Of a DNA stretch of 64,000 nt, positions 51,654-60,573 are shown in pieces. Both the position numbers and the translations under genes were made by a program. Source of the DNA: Candidatus Saccharimonadales bacterium (GTDB taxonomy: Bacteria; Patescibacteriota; Saccharimonadia; Saccharimonadales; UBA4665). How positions within the stretch are numbered: the stretch's first letter is position 1; every line of letters starts with the position of its first letter. The DNA lies in the NCBI GenBank assembly GCA_036388415.1, contig DASVRW010000002.1, positions 975,396 through 1,039,395 of the forward strand, given 5' to 3'. A model generated the notes under the pieces. That model worked only from the letters and a program-made list of their open reading frames with translations, searched no databases and had not been told where the DNA came from.

Positions 51654-52307
51654 TTACTGTAAGTAGCTATGAAGTTTGTTGAGATCTTTGAGTGTAATAA
51701 GTGACTGATGGTTCGTCAGCAGATCTTTGCGTTCCAGCGCCGCCAGCTCACGGGTGGTGGTTTCCCGGCTGGCATTGATCGAGCTGGCGATATCCTGGTG
51801 TCGCAGAGGCACGTTAATTAGCAGCCCGTCACGCGTTTTTTTGCCGAAGCGGTGCGACATAGTGAGCAGGAACGAGATAAGCCGTTCGCGGACGGAGCGG
51901 TATTCCAGATTGAGGATGCGTTCACTATGAATCCGGTACATCTCAAGTGTCATATCGAGCAGGGGGGCGAGAGCTTCCGGGTTGCTGCCAATATGCGCCA
52001 GAAAATTGTCGCGGGTAATCTCCCAGACAGTGGTCGGTCCGATTGCTTCGTAGATTACCTGGCGTTCCTGACCGGTGATAGCCCAGATGAGCGGGAACAC
52101 TTCGCCCTCGCGGCGGATGATCAGTAGGTTTTCTTCGCCGTATTTGGTGATATCGTAGGCTTTGACCAAACCGGATTCAATATAAAAAACGCCTGAAGGA
52201 ATTTCCCCAGGCCGAATGATAAACTCACCTTTTTTATAGGTGTATTTGGAACCTTGTCTTCGAAATACTTCCAGTAATTCTTCGGTTTGTTGTATTGTTG
52301 CTAACAT
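51654..52307 (-). CDS. Crp/Fnr-family transcriptional regulator
   Basis: A 217-aa protein: cyclic-nucleotide-binding-like beta barrel (~1-115, RPGEIPSGVFYIESGLVKAY), dimerisation helix (~115-150), and a C-terminal winged helix (RHQDIASSINASRETTTREL). The recognition helix has R181, E182 and R186, matching E. coli CRP R180/E181/R185 that read GTGA. The cAMP pocket signature (RSA) is replaced (ERQV) and no Fe-S Cys set is seen, so its ligand is unknown. GATAAT lies just before the start with only a 3-nt leader predicted. A matching DNA site is at 1380-1395. Confidence 0.9.
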   Translation of the reverse strand: MLATIQQTEELLEVFRRQGSKYTYKKGEFIIRPGEIPSGVFYIESGLVKAYDITKYGEENLLIIRREGEVFPLIWAITGQERQVIYEAIGPTTVWEITRDNFLAHIGSNPEALAPLLDMTLEMYRIHSERILNLEYRSVRERLISFLLTMSHRFGKKTRDGLLINVPLRHQDIASSINASRETTTRELAALERKDLLTNHQSLITLKDLNKLHSYLQ

Positions 52308-52460
52308 TACCTCTGTATTATCTCATAATCGATACCAAATCGCCTCATCATTATCAAGCGGCAAGTTTGTGATATTAATCGGTATTTCTGTGTGAGGGAA
52401 GGTACGGCAGAACTGCAGGCAACCATCTATGATGAGAATACTAAGGAAAGGAGGAGTCGA

Positions 52461-53234
52461 ATGGTTACTTTATCCGTCGTCGATGCACAACTCAAACAAG
52501 CGGGGTGTCCAGTCCGTATGTGGGGCCGCGCCGAAGTGAAAGAGCTCTGCGAAATCCTCCTGCCCGGCGAAACGATCGCCCAAGCCGTCAATGGCCAGTA
52601 CGATGCCGGCTTCGCCATGCTGGTCGCCACCGACTTCCGGGTGCTACTGATCGACAAGAAGCCCAAATACCTGACACTCAAAGACATTCGCTTCGATATG
52701 ATAACCGAGCTCGACTACGCCAACCGCCTGATGGATTCGACCATACGCATCTTCACGCCGAACAGAGAGCTGCGCTTTACGGCATTCAACAGTGCCCGCC
52801 TGCGTAAACTCTTTACTCACAGCCAGCACAAGGTTATGGAGATCCGCAATCACTTTATGATGCAGCAATTCGAGCAGCACCACCTGGCTAAGAACACGCC
52901 TCCCGGCTTGGCGATGACTATGCAGCGTTACGGCGAAGCTCTAGACGTCACGGCGCTGCAGGACTACGCGCCAAACCGCAATCAGGCTACTTCCGGCGCA
53001 AGCCAAGAGCAGCACCCGCGGCAAGCCCAAGCACCGCATATCTACGAATCGACCGAGGAACAGCTCAAGCTGGCCGCCGCCATGGGTGCTGCAGGACTAC
53101 GCAGTATCGTGCACAACGGCCGCGTCATCAAGGACTACATGTCAGTACCGTTCACGCAGCGCTGGCGCAAGCGCCCTTACGGCTATACGAATACGCCACT
53201 CAACAACCGGCCGCAGGCCACCACCGGATCGTAG
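52461..53234 (+). CDS. PH-like domain protein, 257 aa
   Basis: The central part resembles bacterial PH (YokE/bPH-type) domains: ILLPGETIAQAVNGQY, FAMLVATDFRVLLIDKKP, FDMITELDYANRL, STIRIFTPNRELRFTAF. The C-terminal ~100 residues are Gln/Ala-rich and basic. Such domains occur in membrane-associated or stress proteins; no function can be given. The start at ATG 52461 is set by AAAGGAGG upstream; a longer frame to 52392 is unlikely. Confidence 0.7.
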   Translation: MVTLSVVDAQLKQAGCPVRMWGRAEVKELCEILLPGETIAQAVNGQYDAGFAMLVATDFRVLLIDKKPKYLTLKDIRFDMITELDYANRLMDSTIRIFTPNRELRFTAFNSARLRKLFTHSQHKVMEIRNHFMMQQFEQHHLAKNTPPGLAMTMQRYGEALDVTALQDYAPNRNQATSGASQEQHPRQAQAPHIYESTEEQLKLAAAMGAAGLRSIVHNGRVIKDYMSVPFTQRWRKRPYGYTNTPLNNRPQATTGS

Positions 53235-53360
53235 ATTGCGCCGTCAGGATATACAGTCCCAAGATTGCGCTCTACAGGCAGGCGCCTGATTACATCAGAG
53301 CCTGGCCTATGGCGCTAGCTATTCTCTCGACACTGCATATTCCTGAGGCGCGACCAGTGG

Positions 53361-54458
53361 TTACTTGCTGACGTTGAATTTGAATTCAACGATGTCGCCC
53401 GGCTGCATAACGTACGTTTTGCCTTCGGTACGTAGCTTGCCGGCTGCTTTGGCTGCCTGGAGCGAACCGGCCGTCATTAGGTCAGCGTAATCGACAATAT
53501 CAGCGGCGATAAAGCCACGCTCAAAGTCTCCGTGAATCACGCCTGCCGCCTGCGGGGCGGTCGAGCCGCGGCGAATCGTCCAGGCGCGAACTTCTTTCTC
53601 GCCGGCCGTCAGGTAGCTCTGCAGTCCGAGCGTGTCGTAGGCAGCATGGATCAGCTGCAGTAGGCCAGACTCAGTTTGGCCGTAACTCTCGAGCAGTTCG
53701 GTGGCATCTGCTGGATCGAGTTCCTGCAGTTCGCTCTCCAGCTTGGCGCAGACGAACAGGGCAGTAGCCGGCGCGACCAGCTGGCGCAGTTCAGCCCGGC
53801 GCGTCTCGTCGCCCATGTTGTTTTCATCCATGTTAAACATATAGATAATCGGCTTGGCCGTGATCAGCTGCAAATCAGCAATGTGTTCGTGGTCTATATC
53901 GCTGCTGCTCCAGAGCGGCGTGCCAGCGTCTAGCAGTGCCAGAACTTGTTGATAAGTTTCGACGATCGGCTTGAGTTTCGGATTGGCACGGGCTTCCTTT
54001 TCGGTACGTGGCAGACGCTTCTGGATAGTTTGCAGATCAGCCAGCACCAGCTCAGTGTTGATGACGTTGATGTCCGTACCGGGACTGCGCTTGACGGCCT
54101 TGTCGTCGTCCACATGAATAACATTATCGTCATCAAAGGCGCGCACAACCTGCACGATTGCGTTACAACTGCGGATGTGGCTGAGGAACTGATTGCCGAG
54201 ACCTTCGCCCTTGCTGGCACCCGCCACCAAACCAGCGATATCTACAAAAGTAACGGTAGCAGGGATGACTTTATTGGTATTGTATAGCTCGGCAAGTTTC
54301 TGCAACCGCACGTCAACCACCGGTACAATACCGGTATTCGGCTCAATCGTTGCAAACGGATAATTGGCGGCCAGAATATTGCTGCCAGTCAAGGCATTGA
54401 AGAGGGTAGATTTGCCGACGTTGGGGAGGCCGACGATGCCACAACTAATAGAACTCAT
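53361..54458 (-). CDS. ychF: Redox-regulated ATPase YchF (Obg-like)
   Basis: A 365-aa TRAFAC GTPase-fold protein that prefers ATP. G1 GLPNVGKSTLFNALTG, G2/G3 FVDIAGLVAGASKGEGLGN, G4-like NMDE in IYMFNMDENN, and a C-terminal TGS domain (ARAW-type TIRRGSTAPQAAGVIHGDFERGF). Binds ribosomes and influences translation and oxidative stress. TATACT on the minus strand (54471-54466) puts +1 at 54459, one base before the ATG at 54458, so the message is leaderless. Confidence 0.96.
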   Translation of the reverse strand: MSSISCGIVGLPNVGKSTLFNALTGSNILAANYPFATIEPNTGIVPVVDVRLQKLAELYNTNKVIPATVTFVDIAGLVAGASKGEGLGNQFLSHIRSCNAIVQVVRAFDDDNVIHVDDDKAVKRSPGTDINVINTELVLADLQTIQKRLPRTEKEARANPKLKPIVETYQQVLALLDAGTPLWSSSDIDHEHIADLQLITAKPIIYMFNMDENNMGDETRRAELRQLVAPATALFVCAKLESELQELDPADATELLESYGQTESGLLQLIHAAYDTLGLQSYLTAGEKEVRAWTIRRGSTAPQAAGVIHGDFERGFIAADIVDYADLMTAGSLQAAKAAGKLRTEGKTYVMQPGDIVEFKFNVSK

Positions 54459-54485
54459 TAATGCAAGTATAACAGATTGAGTGTA

Positions 54486-54514
54486 TTGCAAAAACTGAAA
54501 TAATATGCTAATGT
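54486..54514 (+). promoter_or_regulatory. TTGCAA-17-TAATGT promoter (copy 1)
   Basis: TTGCAA (54486-54491), 17 nt, TAATGT (54509-54514); +1 at 54521, one base before ATG 54522. It is nearly identical over about 31 bp to the promoter at 55482-55510. Confidence 0.65.
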
Positions 54515-54521
54515 ATAAATT

Positions 54522-55378
54522 ATGTCATTTGAATCATTAGAAGAAAAAAGAATCGAGCACCGATTACCAACCGTAGAAGCGATACCTGCCGATAGAGTAG
54601 TTACAGACCCTGCCCATGCGTGGCATGCAGTTCGCGGTTTCGATTTTGCAGGCCTAGAGGATATCGTAACTAACGGCTTACGCCCAGCGGATAATCAGGG
54701 TAGTTCTGCGGTATGTATGTCAGCATCACCGACAATCTCACATTCGGTTGGTCGAGAAGCAAACTCATTCTATGCATATACATTGCAGAATGGAATCAGC
54801 CTAGCGGTTAATACTGAAAGCCCCGTGTATCCCCGGGGAGTCACGGCGGATTTGTAGATGAAGTTAGAGTGCCATCCATCAGCGGAAACTCCATCGACGG
54901 CGTAATGTTGCCTGAAAAAGCTCTAGATATGCCACTTGCGGAAATCACAACGCGGCATGAGGCCCGAAAACCACTGCAGGCAATTGCATTTAATGAGCGA
55001 ACAATTCGCCACTTATCGGATTTAGGCATTGAGCTGACTGAAGCCGAAAAAGCTAAAGTTGAAGAAGCTGATCGCATTAGCCGTCAGGGCGAGTATCTTG
55101 ACAGGGAACTGGCACAAGAGCTGGAGAAAACTTTCCTATCCGCATATGCTGGTTACTTGAAAACTGAACTGGGTGTTGAAGCTCCGACCGTGAGGGATAT
55201 GCTCGGAGTAGTATTGGCAGAAGCTGGTCGTGCTGACGACATCACTGTCTATACATATGATGATGATCTGAAGCGAGAAATAGGAAGTGCGAACGCGAAA
55301 ATTGCCGCTCAAAGTCCGAATTACAGTCGGTTTGGTAGTATCGGTATGTATGAAACTTCGTACCGATTCAAAGACTAG
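54522..55378 (+). pseudogene. Frameshifted hypothetical gene (about 285 aa if restored)
   Basis: Two parts in different frames, 54522-54857 (111 aa) and about 54842-55378, read as one protein if one base is restored in or near CCCCGGGG (54831-54838). The first frame reaches SPVYPRG and stops 20 nt later. The other frame is open through SHGGFVDEVRVPSISG and continues as a helical domain with no SD of its own; a GTG at 54869 is the only in-frame start near. It may be a real pseudogene, a sequencing or assembly error in the homopolymers, or programmed -1 frameshifting. Product not recognised; the start (GFDFAGLEDIVTNGLRP ... VCMSASP) vaguely recalls ADP-ribosyltransferase-like folds. Confidence 0.7.
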
Positions 55379-55481
55379 TTCGACAATTTAATTCAAATTC
55401 AATCTCAAAAAGTTGGTTTACTGCGTAACCATGGTGCAGGAAATAGAGCTCATATAAATTGTGTATGTCGGTATGCGCATA

Positions 55482-55510
55482 TTGCAAAAAACGTAATAAT
55501 ATGCTAATGT
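55482..55510 (+). promoter_or_regulatory. TTGCAA-17-TAATGT promoter (copy 2)
   Basis: TTGCAA (55482-55487), 17 nt, TAATGT (55505-55510). The spacer ends in the same AATAATATGC as copy 1 at 54486. Here the ATG lies 18 nt after +1. Confidence 0.65.
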
Positions 55511-55534
55511 TTATATAGAACAGAAAAACAAAAA

Positions 55535-56626
55535 ATGCCCGAAACATTCCCAAGACCATCAGCCGAACAAAATTTAGATCCATCTGTCCAAGACAGGGAG
55601 GCTATAGAACATGCTGCATGGCAGCAAACACGTCAGGAATTTGCAGATGCGGCATTTACCAAATTAGAGCAAACTAATCCGGAGCTCATGGAAGGCAAGG
55701 TAGCGCAGCAATTCGCGGAGAAGCTGAAGCTGGCCGGCTACGACCGGTATGCGGTTGGCTTCAATCAATCTGATGCCATACAGACCATCGATGAAGCGGA
55801 GGAATTACTAGATGAACAGGGAGGCGTAGCGCTGGGTATGTACAATATCTATCAGCGCTTCCTTATACATGACCAGGAGTCCCCCATGCCAGAATATACT
55901 CTTGGTTACTATGGGCCGCGTGCGGGCCGGTTTGTATACGTATTTCCAGTGGATAACAAATCAAGTCAGCCCGCCCGTGTCGAAGCGTCGCACGCTTCCG
56001 AAATAGACAATGAACATTTGCCAGCCGACATGTTTCTTGAGGGACCCGACGAAGAGCCGGTGGTAAATAGTAAGTATTGCGTTGGCTTTATAGACGGCGA
56101 ACAAAATTTCCACCCGAATGAAGATTTTATGGAAGACGCTGAAGGCAACGAAGTTGGTAGGCTTCTGCTCAGCAGCGGAATAGGAGAAACGGCTTTAGGC
56201 GGTGAAGGCCTTGCTACCCCTAGCGAGGAAGATAATATGGCCGAAACGGTGGATGCTGCCGCGCAAGTGGTAGAGGTAAACGGTACGGATATTGATTCTC
56301 AAAGTCAGAAGTTTGAGGGTACTGTGAAGGAGCGGGTTCACAGCATATGGACAGCTGCCATGTCGGAAGGCCGGCACCAGCTCACCTCGCAGGAATTATC
56401 AGAAATCAAAAACTTAAGCGAGCTAGTCACACAACAAAGAAAATTTACAGAGCGATTCAAGCAGTCACAAGAAAATTCTGTAGAATCTGATGCGTCTGCC
56501 AGTGCGCAAAATGCCCAGAGACTAGTAGACAGGTACGCGGCCATAGCCCAGGACAGGGGCTTGAATGCTGCCGAGAAACTAGCTTATCGGAAAGCAAAAC
56601 TGTTCTTACACGAGCGCGGCGCTTAG
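55535..56626 (+). CDS. Hypothetical protein, 363 aa
   Basis: Unrecognised cytoplasmic-type protein. N-terminal acidic/helical part, a beta-rich middle (LGYYGPRAGRFVYVFPVD, YCVGFIDGEQNFHPNEDF), and a helical C-terminus ending YRKAKLFLHERGA. Driven by the same kind of promoter as the frameshifted neighbour. Confidence 0.68.
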   Translation: MPETFPRPSAEQNLDPSVQDREAIEHAAWQQTRQEFADAAFTKLEQTNPELMEGKVAQQFAEKLKLAGYDRYAVGFNQSDAIQTIDEAEELLDEQGGVALGMYNIYQRFLIHDQESPMPEYTLGYYGPRAGRFVYVFPVDNKSSQPARVEASHASEIDNEHLPADMFLEGPDEEPVVNSKYCVGFIDGEQNFHPNEDFMEDAEGNEVGRLLLSSGIGETALGGEGLATPSEEDNMAETVDAAAQVVEVNGTDIDSQSQKFEGTVKERVHSIWTAAMSEGRHQLTSQELSEIKNLSELVTQQRKFTERFKQSQENSVESDASASAQNAQRLVDRYAAIAQDRGLNAAEKLAYRKAKLFLHERGA

Positions 56627-56764
56627 TCGAAACAAATATAACGCTGTATCAAATGTATTACGCTAAAGCTTAAGTTATCTCTAATTTTTTGGCAAAAACA
56701 GGGGAGTAACCTTTCTTTCCTAAGCCAGGCTTCGGTAGCTGGGAAGATATAAAACACTACATTA

Positions 56765-56793
56765 TTGACAAATAAGCATAAGTGTAGTAAAAT
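56765..56793 (+). promoter_or_regulatory. Consensus promoter of the 56832 gene
   Basis: TTGACA (56765-56770), a 17-nt spacer containing TAAGCATAAG, and TAAAAT (56788-56793). +1 near 56800 leaves a leader of about 32 nt with AGGAA before the ATG. Confidence 0.8.
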
Positions 56794-56831
56794 GTTACGT
56801 ATAATAACAAAACGACAAATGTAGGAAATGT

Positions 56832-57353
56832 ATGTCAGAAATTTTTCCCCAATCTAATCAAGAACAACCAAAAATACTTGAGCTTATTCCTCATCCTGAA
56901 GAACCATCATCCGTATATTTCGGAATAGACCGATACACAAGAGGCGTTGACGTTACAACTACTCTTCGCTACCTGGATCCAAGCTCAGAGAAGGTGCGTG
57001 AACAAATAGACGCAATGCTAGAATGGGGAATTGAAAAACGCGGGTTATTGAAAAACGCGGAAATAGTCGTAAAGGATCCAATTGGTTATGTTTCGGGGCA
57101 ATTATCATTTACGAGATCTATTAAGCTGGGTGAAAAACCTAAATATAGTGAAATAAAAGATGCACTGAAACTTATATATGGTGACGATACTCAACAATTC
57201 GAAGAGTACATATTTGTCAGTTTGGTAGACGAGGGAAAATATGTGGGTTGTACAGTACAGGGTTCGCAGCATAATGAAATTGCTGTAGCAGAACCAGATC
57301 AAATTCTGTTGGAAATGGAAGCGTTGAGTAGAGAATTCGGTAAAGATAGTTAA
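56832..57353 (+). CDS. Hypothetical protein, 173 aa
   Basis: Unrecognised, soluble, mixed alpha/beta (SSVYFGIDRYTRGVDVTT, YIFVSLVDEGKYVGCTVQG). AT-richer than most neighbours, as are 46132 and 54522, which may mark younger lineage-specific genes. SD AGGAA lies 5-6 nt from the ATG. Confidence 0.65.
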   Translation: MSEIFPQSNQEQPKILELIPHPEEPSSVYFGIDRYTRGVDVTTTLRYLDPSSEKVREQIDAMLEWGIEKRGLLKNAEIVVKDPIGYVSGQLSFTRSIKLGEKPKYSEIKDALKLIYGDDTQQFEEYIFVSLVDEGKYVGCTVQGSQHNEIAVAEPDQILLEMEALSREFGKDS

Positions 57354-57380
57354 AATTGCGAAAACAGCATCAGTTTCAAG

Positions 57381-59390
57381 CTACAAACCAGCGGTCCACC
57401 ACATAGCGTTCTGATGGTTATTGTAGTCATTGCTGGTTTGGCTGAGGAGCTCGATGAGGAGCGTGGTGATGCCGAGTTTGTCGTAGAGCCAATCTTCCAT
57501 GGCGCCGGTAGTGTCGTAGTCGAAAATGGCACCAGTTTGGGCGTTGGCGGAGAAGTAAACCGATGATTTGTCAGCATATTGGCGGGCGACTGCCACGCTG
57601 TCACCGGCGTCGTTCGGAATGACAATATTGCCGGAGGCGTGATAGGTCAGTACCAGCCGCGGACGCTGGGCTACCAGGTAGTCGGCGATGGCTCTGGACT
57701 CGGGCTCTGATAGCGGTGCAGACCCGCCGCCAGCGGGCAGGAATGTTTTGTTGGGCAGGGTGACGCCGGACTTCCAGTTGTTGGCCGGAAAGTTGCGGTT
57801 GAGATCGACATTGCTGGCGTTGGTGCGGCTGTTGGCGGCGTACCCGTCGGGATTGAGGGCAGGAATGACGATGATGGATGTCCGAGCGGGAATGCGGCTG
57901 GACTGGGCTTCGAGCTGTTCGATCCAGCGGTTCAGTATGGTGACGGAACTCTTTTCGTTGCCATGCGTGCCACCGACATAGACGATTTTGTTATCTCCGT
58001 TACCGAATCGGTAAGCGGTGATGCCTCGGCCGGCGGTAGACGTGCCGATGCTGAAAACTTGCTGGCAGGTTATGCGCGATGCGTACTGCCAAGCCGATCC
58101 CCCGACGACGCCGTGTTCGTTCTTCAGGCCGTCGAGTACTTTGACGGTAAATCCGGAGCAGGGCGCCAAACTGGCTGGTCGAATGGTAATGCTATTGCCA
58201 CTGGCAGATATGGCGGCGCTGACGTTGCCGCCTGATTCAATCTTGATAAAATCATTGAGATTTTGACCTGCGCCAATTGGGCTGTCGAAGGTCAGCACGA
58301 TCGGCTGGCCGGAGGAGATTTTGTAACTGCCAATGTTGACTGATTGCACTTTTGGGCCGCCCGATGTTGCGAAAGCAAGTGTATATGGAGCTGCTAAATA
58401 GCCGCCGTCGGCGGACGTGATGTTCTCAACGCTGAGCTGTAGCGACACGCTCCGGGGCAGCGGCTGTTCCAGCTTGAATGTCACGACCTTGTCTTTGAAC
58501 GTTGGGGTGGCCTTGATTGTCAGGGCCGGGCCGGTGGTGGTCTTGAGTGTCACATTCTTATAATTGTTGGCGGGCTTGTTGAGAGTCAGGGTAATTTCTG
58601 TCGGTATGCTGTATACGGTCTGTCCGCCAGTAATCGATGAGCTGACGACTTGCAGCGGCTCAACTATCTGAATAGACTGTCGGAGGGCGGTGCCAGCTGG
58701 ACGGCCCGCATAGTGCCGCTCGATGGCTACGTCGTAGCGGGCACCTTGGGTGAGGCGCAGGCTCGGCAGATCGCAGAGCAGCGCGTTGTCTTTCTGAGGA
58801 CATTCCGCCCGAACAGCCTTGGACTCGGTAATAGTCGAGATATGATACGTAAATACACGGTCGGCTTGATTGATGGTAAAGCGCAGCGGATCTTTGGTAG
58901 ATATGAGCTGACCTGGTGTTACTGACCGGCTCAGTGCTGGATATGAGCCAGTGGACACGCTGACAGTCTTGCGCAGCGCCGGTATACCGGGCAAGGCTAA
59001 TTTGATCTGTTGCTGAGAATTCTGCTGCGGAATATTGACGGCACGGAGACATGCGGTTCGGGCAAACAATACAGTTTTGCCAATAGATACGGTGGGGACG
59101 GAATCCAGCCGGAAGCTGCGGCTTGGTTGCTGACGGGTCGTACTTGGCAGAAACTGGGGCAAGAAGGTACAAGACTGGCTGGAATACGAAAATGCCACCG
59201 TCTTTGGCACGTAGAACTGCAGTACGTACACAGCGGCCAGCACCGCGAACACGATACCGAATATGATCGCAGATTTGCGTCTGCCGGGGAGCTTGCGACT
59301 GAGCGATTTGACATGTGCAACAAACGAACTGGCCATAGTCTGGCGAGGTTGTTGCTCGATTGGAGATTGCTGTACGTTGCCCGGATCCAT
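57381..59390 (-). CDS. Membrane-anchored M14 zinc carboxypeptidase
   Basis: A 669-aa protein. A transmembrane anchor (~41-61) precedes a ~380-residue extracytoplasmic region of beta domains (Big_5/Ig-like, e.g. ITLTLNKPANNYKNVTL). The catalytic M14 domain at ~445-669 has zinc ligands His476 and Glu479 (HGNE) and His584 (TYHASGN), substrate-binding Arg532 (VDLNRNFP), and catalytic Glu647 (LLIELLS). Similar enzymes trim peptidoglycan peptides (gamma-D-Glu-mDAP) or host proteins, fitting a surface role in an epibiont. Start at MDPGNVQQSP. Confidence 0.9.
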   Translation of the reverse strand: MDPGNVQQSPIEQQPRQTMASSFVAHVKSLSRKLPGRRKSAIIFGIVFAVLAAVYVLQFYVPKTVAFSYSSQSCTFLPQFLPSTTRQQPSRSFRLDSVPTVSIGKTVLFARTACLRAVNIPQQNSQQQIKLALPGIPALRKTVSVSTGSYPALSRSVTPGQLISTKDPLRFTINQADRVFTYHISTITESKAVRAECPQKDNALLCDLPSLRLTQGARYDVAIERHYAGRPAGTALRQSIQIVEPLQVVSSSITGGQTVYSIPTEITLTLNKPANNYKNVTLKTTTGPALTIKATPTFKDKVVTFKLEQPLPRSVSLQLSVENITSADGGYLAAPYTLAFATSGGPKVQSVNIGSYKISSGQPIVLTFDSPIGAGQNLNDFIKIESGGNVSAAISASGNSITIRPASLAPCSGFTVKVLDGLKNEHGVVGGSAWQYASRITCQQVFSIGTSTAGRGITAYRFGNGDNKIVYVGGTHGNEKSSVTILNRWIEQLEAQSSRIPARTSIIVIPALNPDGYAANSRTNASNVDLNRNFPANNWKSGVTLPNKTFLPAGGGSAPLSEPESRAIADYLVAQRPRLVLTYHASGNIVIPNDAGDSVAVARQYADKSSVYFSANAQTGAIFDYDTTGAMEDWLYDKLGITTLLIELLSQTSNDYNNHQNAMWWTAGL

Positions 59391-59440
59391 GTCTTGTGTA
59401 TAAGTATAAGGGTTATGAGTGAAGCCGGCAAAAAATGTAC

Positions 59441-59869
59441 TTATTCTGGCTGCAGGACAGTCTTGCAGCTACTACAGTAGCCGTTTAATTCCACAGTGTG
59501 CTGCCGTAGGTCGAAGCCGTATTCTGCCTCGATATCGTGTAATGCTTTCTCAAGCCGGTCGCTCTTGATAGCTATGGATGTACCACATTGCAGGCAAGAG
59601 AAGTGATGATGGTGGGCAGAAAATCGCTCGCTGAGCTCGACACTGCTTTTCATGCCATTCCACACCCGGTGTACGATACCGATTTTTTCAAAGAGCCGGA
59701 TAGTTCTGTATACAGTAACTTTGTCGAGTGCAGGCAAGCTGTATATGAGTTGCTGGACGGTAGCCGGTTCATGCAGGTTTACCAAGGCTTCAAATATGCG
59801 GAGCCGCGGCAATGTCATGCTGTAGCCATGTTTGCCAAGTAATTCTGTAAGCTTTTGAGAAGTCTCCAT
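59441..59869 (-). CDS. Fur-family metalloregulator (possibly Nur- or Zur-like)
   Basis: A 142-aa Fur protein: N-terminal winged helix (MTLPRLRIFEALV, KVTVYRTIRLFEKIGIVHRV), the metal-sensing HHHHFSCLQCG (His86-89, Cys92, Cys95), and a second CxxC (Cys132, Cys135) for structural zinc. Its own promoter (TTGCAA, 17 nt, TACTAT at 59883-59878) gives +1 at 59871, 2 nt before the ATG. Three TTGCAA boxes lie over this region, suggesting autoregulation. The TTGCAA-N5-TTGCAA pair is like the Nur (nickel) box of Streptomyces. Next to a His/Cys-rich protein gene. Confidence 0.93.
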   Translation of the reverse strand: METSQKLTELLGKHGYSMTLPRLRIFEALVNLHEPATVQQLIYSLPALDKVTVYRTIRLFEKIGIVHRVWNGMKSSVELSERFSAHHHHFSCLQCGTSIAIKSDRLEKALHDIEAEYGFDLRQHTVELNGYCSSCKTVLQPE

Positions 59870-59870
59870 A

Positions 59871-59906
59871 TTGCAAAATAGTACACAAATTGCAACTAAT
59901 TTGCAA
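59871..59906. promoter_or_regulatory. TTGCAA operator cluster / shared divergent -35
   Basis: TTGCAA occurs at 59871-59876, 59890-59895 and 59901-59906; the last two are 5 nt apart. The palindromic box 59901-59906 is at -35 for both promoters: 17 nt to TACTAT (59883-59878) for the Fur gene and 17 nt to TAAAAT (59924-59929) for the gene at 59944. A repressor bound here would block both. Confidence 0.7.
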
Positions 59907-59943
59907 ATATAGCTGAGCTTACCTAAAATTCAAGGTACAGCTT

Positions 59944-60573
59944 ATGAAAATATACGATACATTCGATGCGGTAATACACGATTATTTCGAGACAAATGCG
60001 GTAGGGTTCAGCTTTGACACGTGGGCTATCGCGAAGTTTTTGCATACATCTGATGCAGATTACCAGCAATTAGTTGCAACCGGCGGCAACACCCTTGGCT
60101 ATCAGCCGACAATGCTCACGCTTGCAGATCCATTGCAGCAGCAAAAAGATGAAGTAATAATTCGGAATCTTCCGACCTCAACCTATGCCGCAGTCCGCGA
60201 GCAGTATGCGCATCGTTTCATCGACCAGCTGCCTGGTCGGTTTGGGCTGTTTCACAGCGACAAAAAACAAGCCGATGCCATCTTTAACTCCTGGGAAGAA
60301 TTTGCGGGTGAATGGCTGGAGCGGGATGGTCAAAGTTTACTGCCATACAATCTGCCACTGTTATTTGACCATGTCTCAGACGCGGAATACTGGGGCTGGC
60401 AGCAAAAAGGTTTCGATCCTTGCGGTACGCAGCGTTTGATAGTGACGGTGTTTCAATATCGAACTGGCCGGTTCGCCGATGTATTCATAACCAATGTGAC
60501 TGATGCTGAAATGGCCCGTATCCGCATGCTGATCATGAGCAGATTGACACTCGGGATAAACGAAATTTTATGA
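59944..60573 (+). CDS. Hypothetical protein in the Fur divergon, 209 aa
   Basis: Not recognised. A soluble protein with conserved-looking aromatic/acidic patches (NSWEEFAGEWLERDGQSLLP, AEYWGWQQKGFDPCGTQR) and a single Cys. Its promoter shares the TTGCAA -35 with the Fur gene. The ATGA overlap with the His-rich protein gene means the two are coupled, so it likely works in the same metal-linked process. Confidence 0.65.
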   Translation: MKIYDTFDAVIHDYFETNAVGFSFDTWAIAKFLHTSDADYQQLVATGGNTLGYQPTMLTLADPLQQQKDEVIIRNLPTSTYAAVREQYAHRFIDQLPGRFGLFHSDKKQADAIFNSWEEFAGEWLERDGQSLLPYNLPLLFDHVSDAEYWGWQQKGFDPCGTQRLIVTVFQYRTGRFADVFITNVTDAEMARIRMLIMSRLTLGINEIL

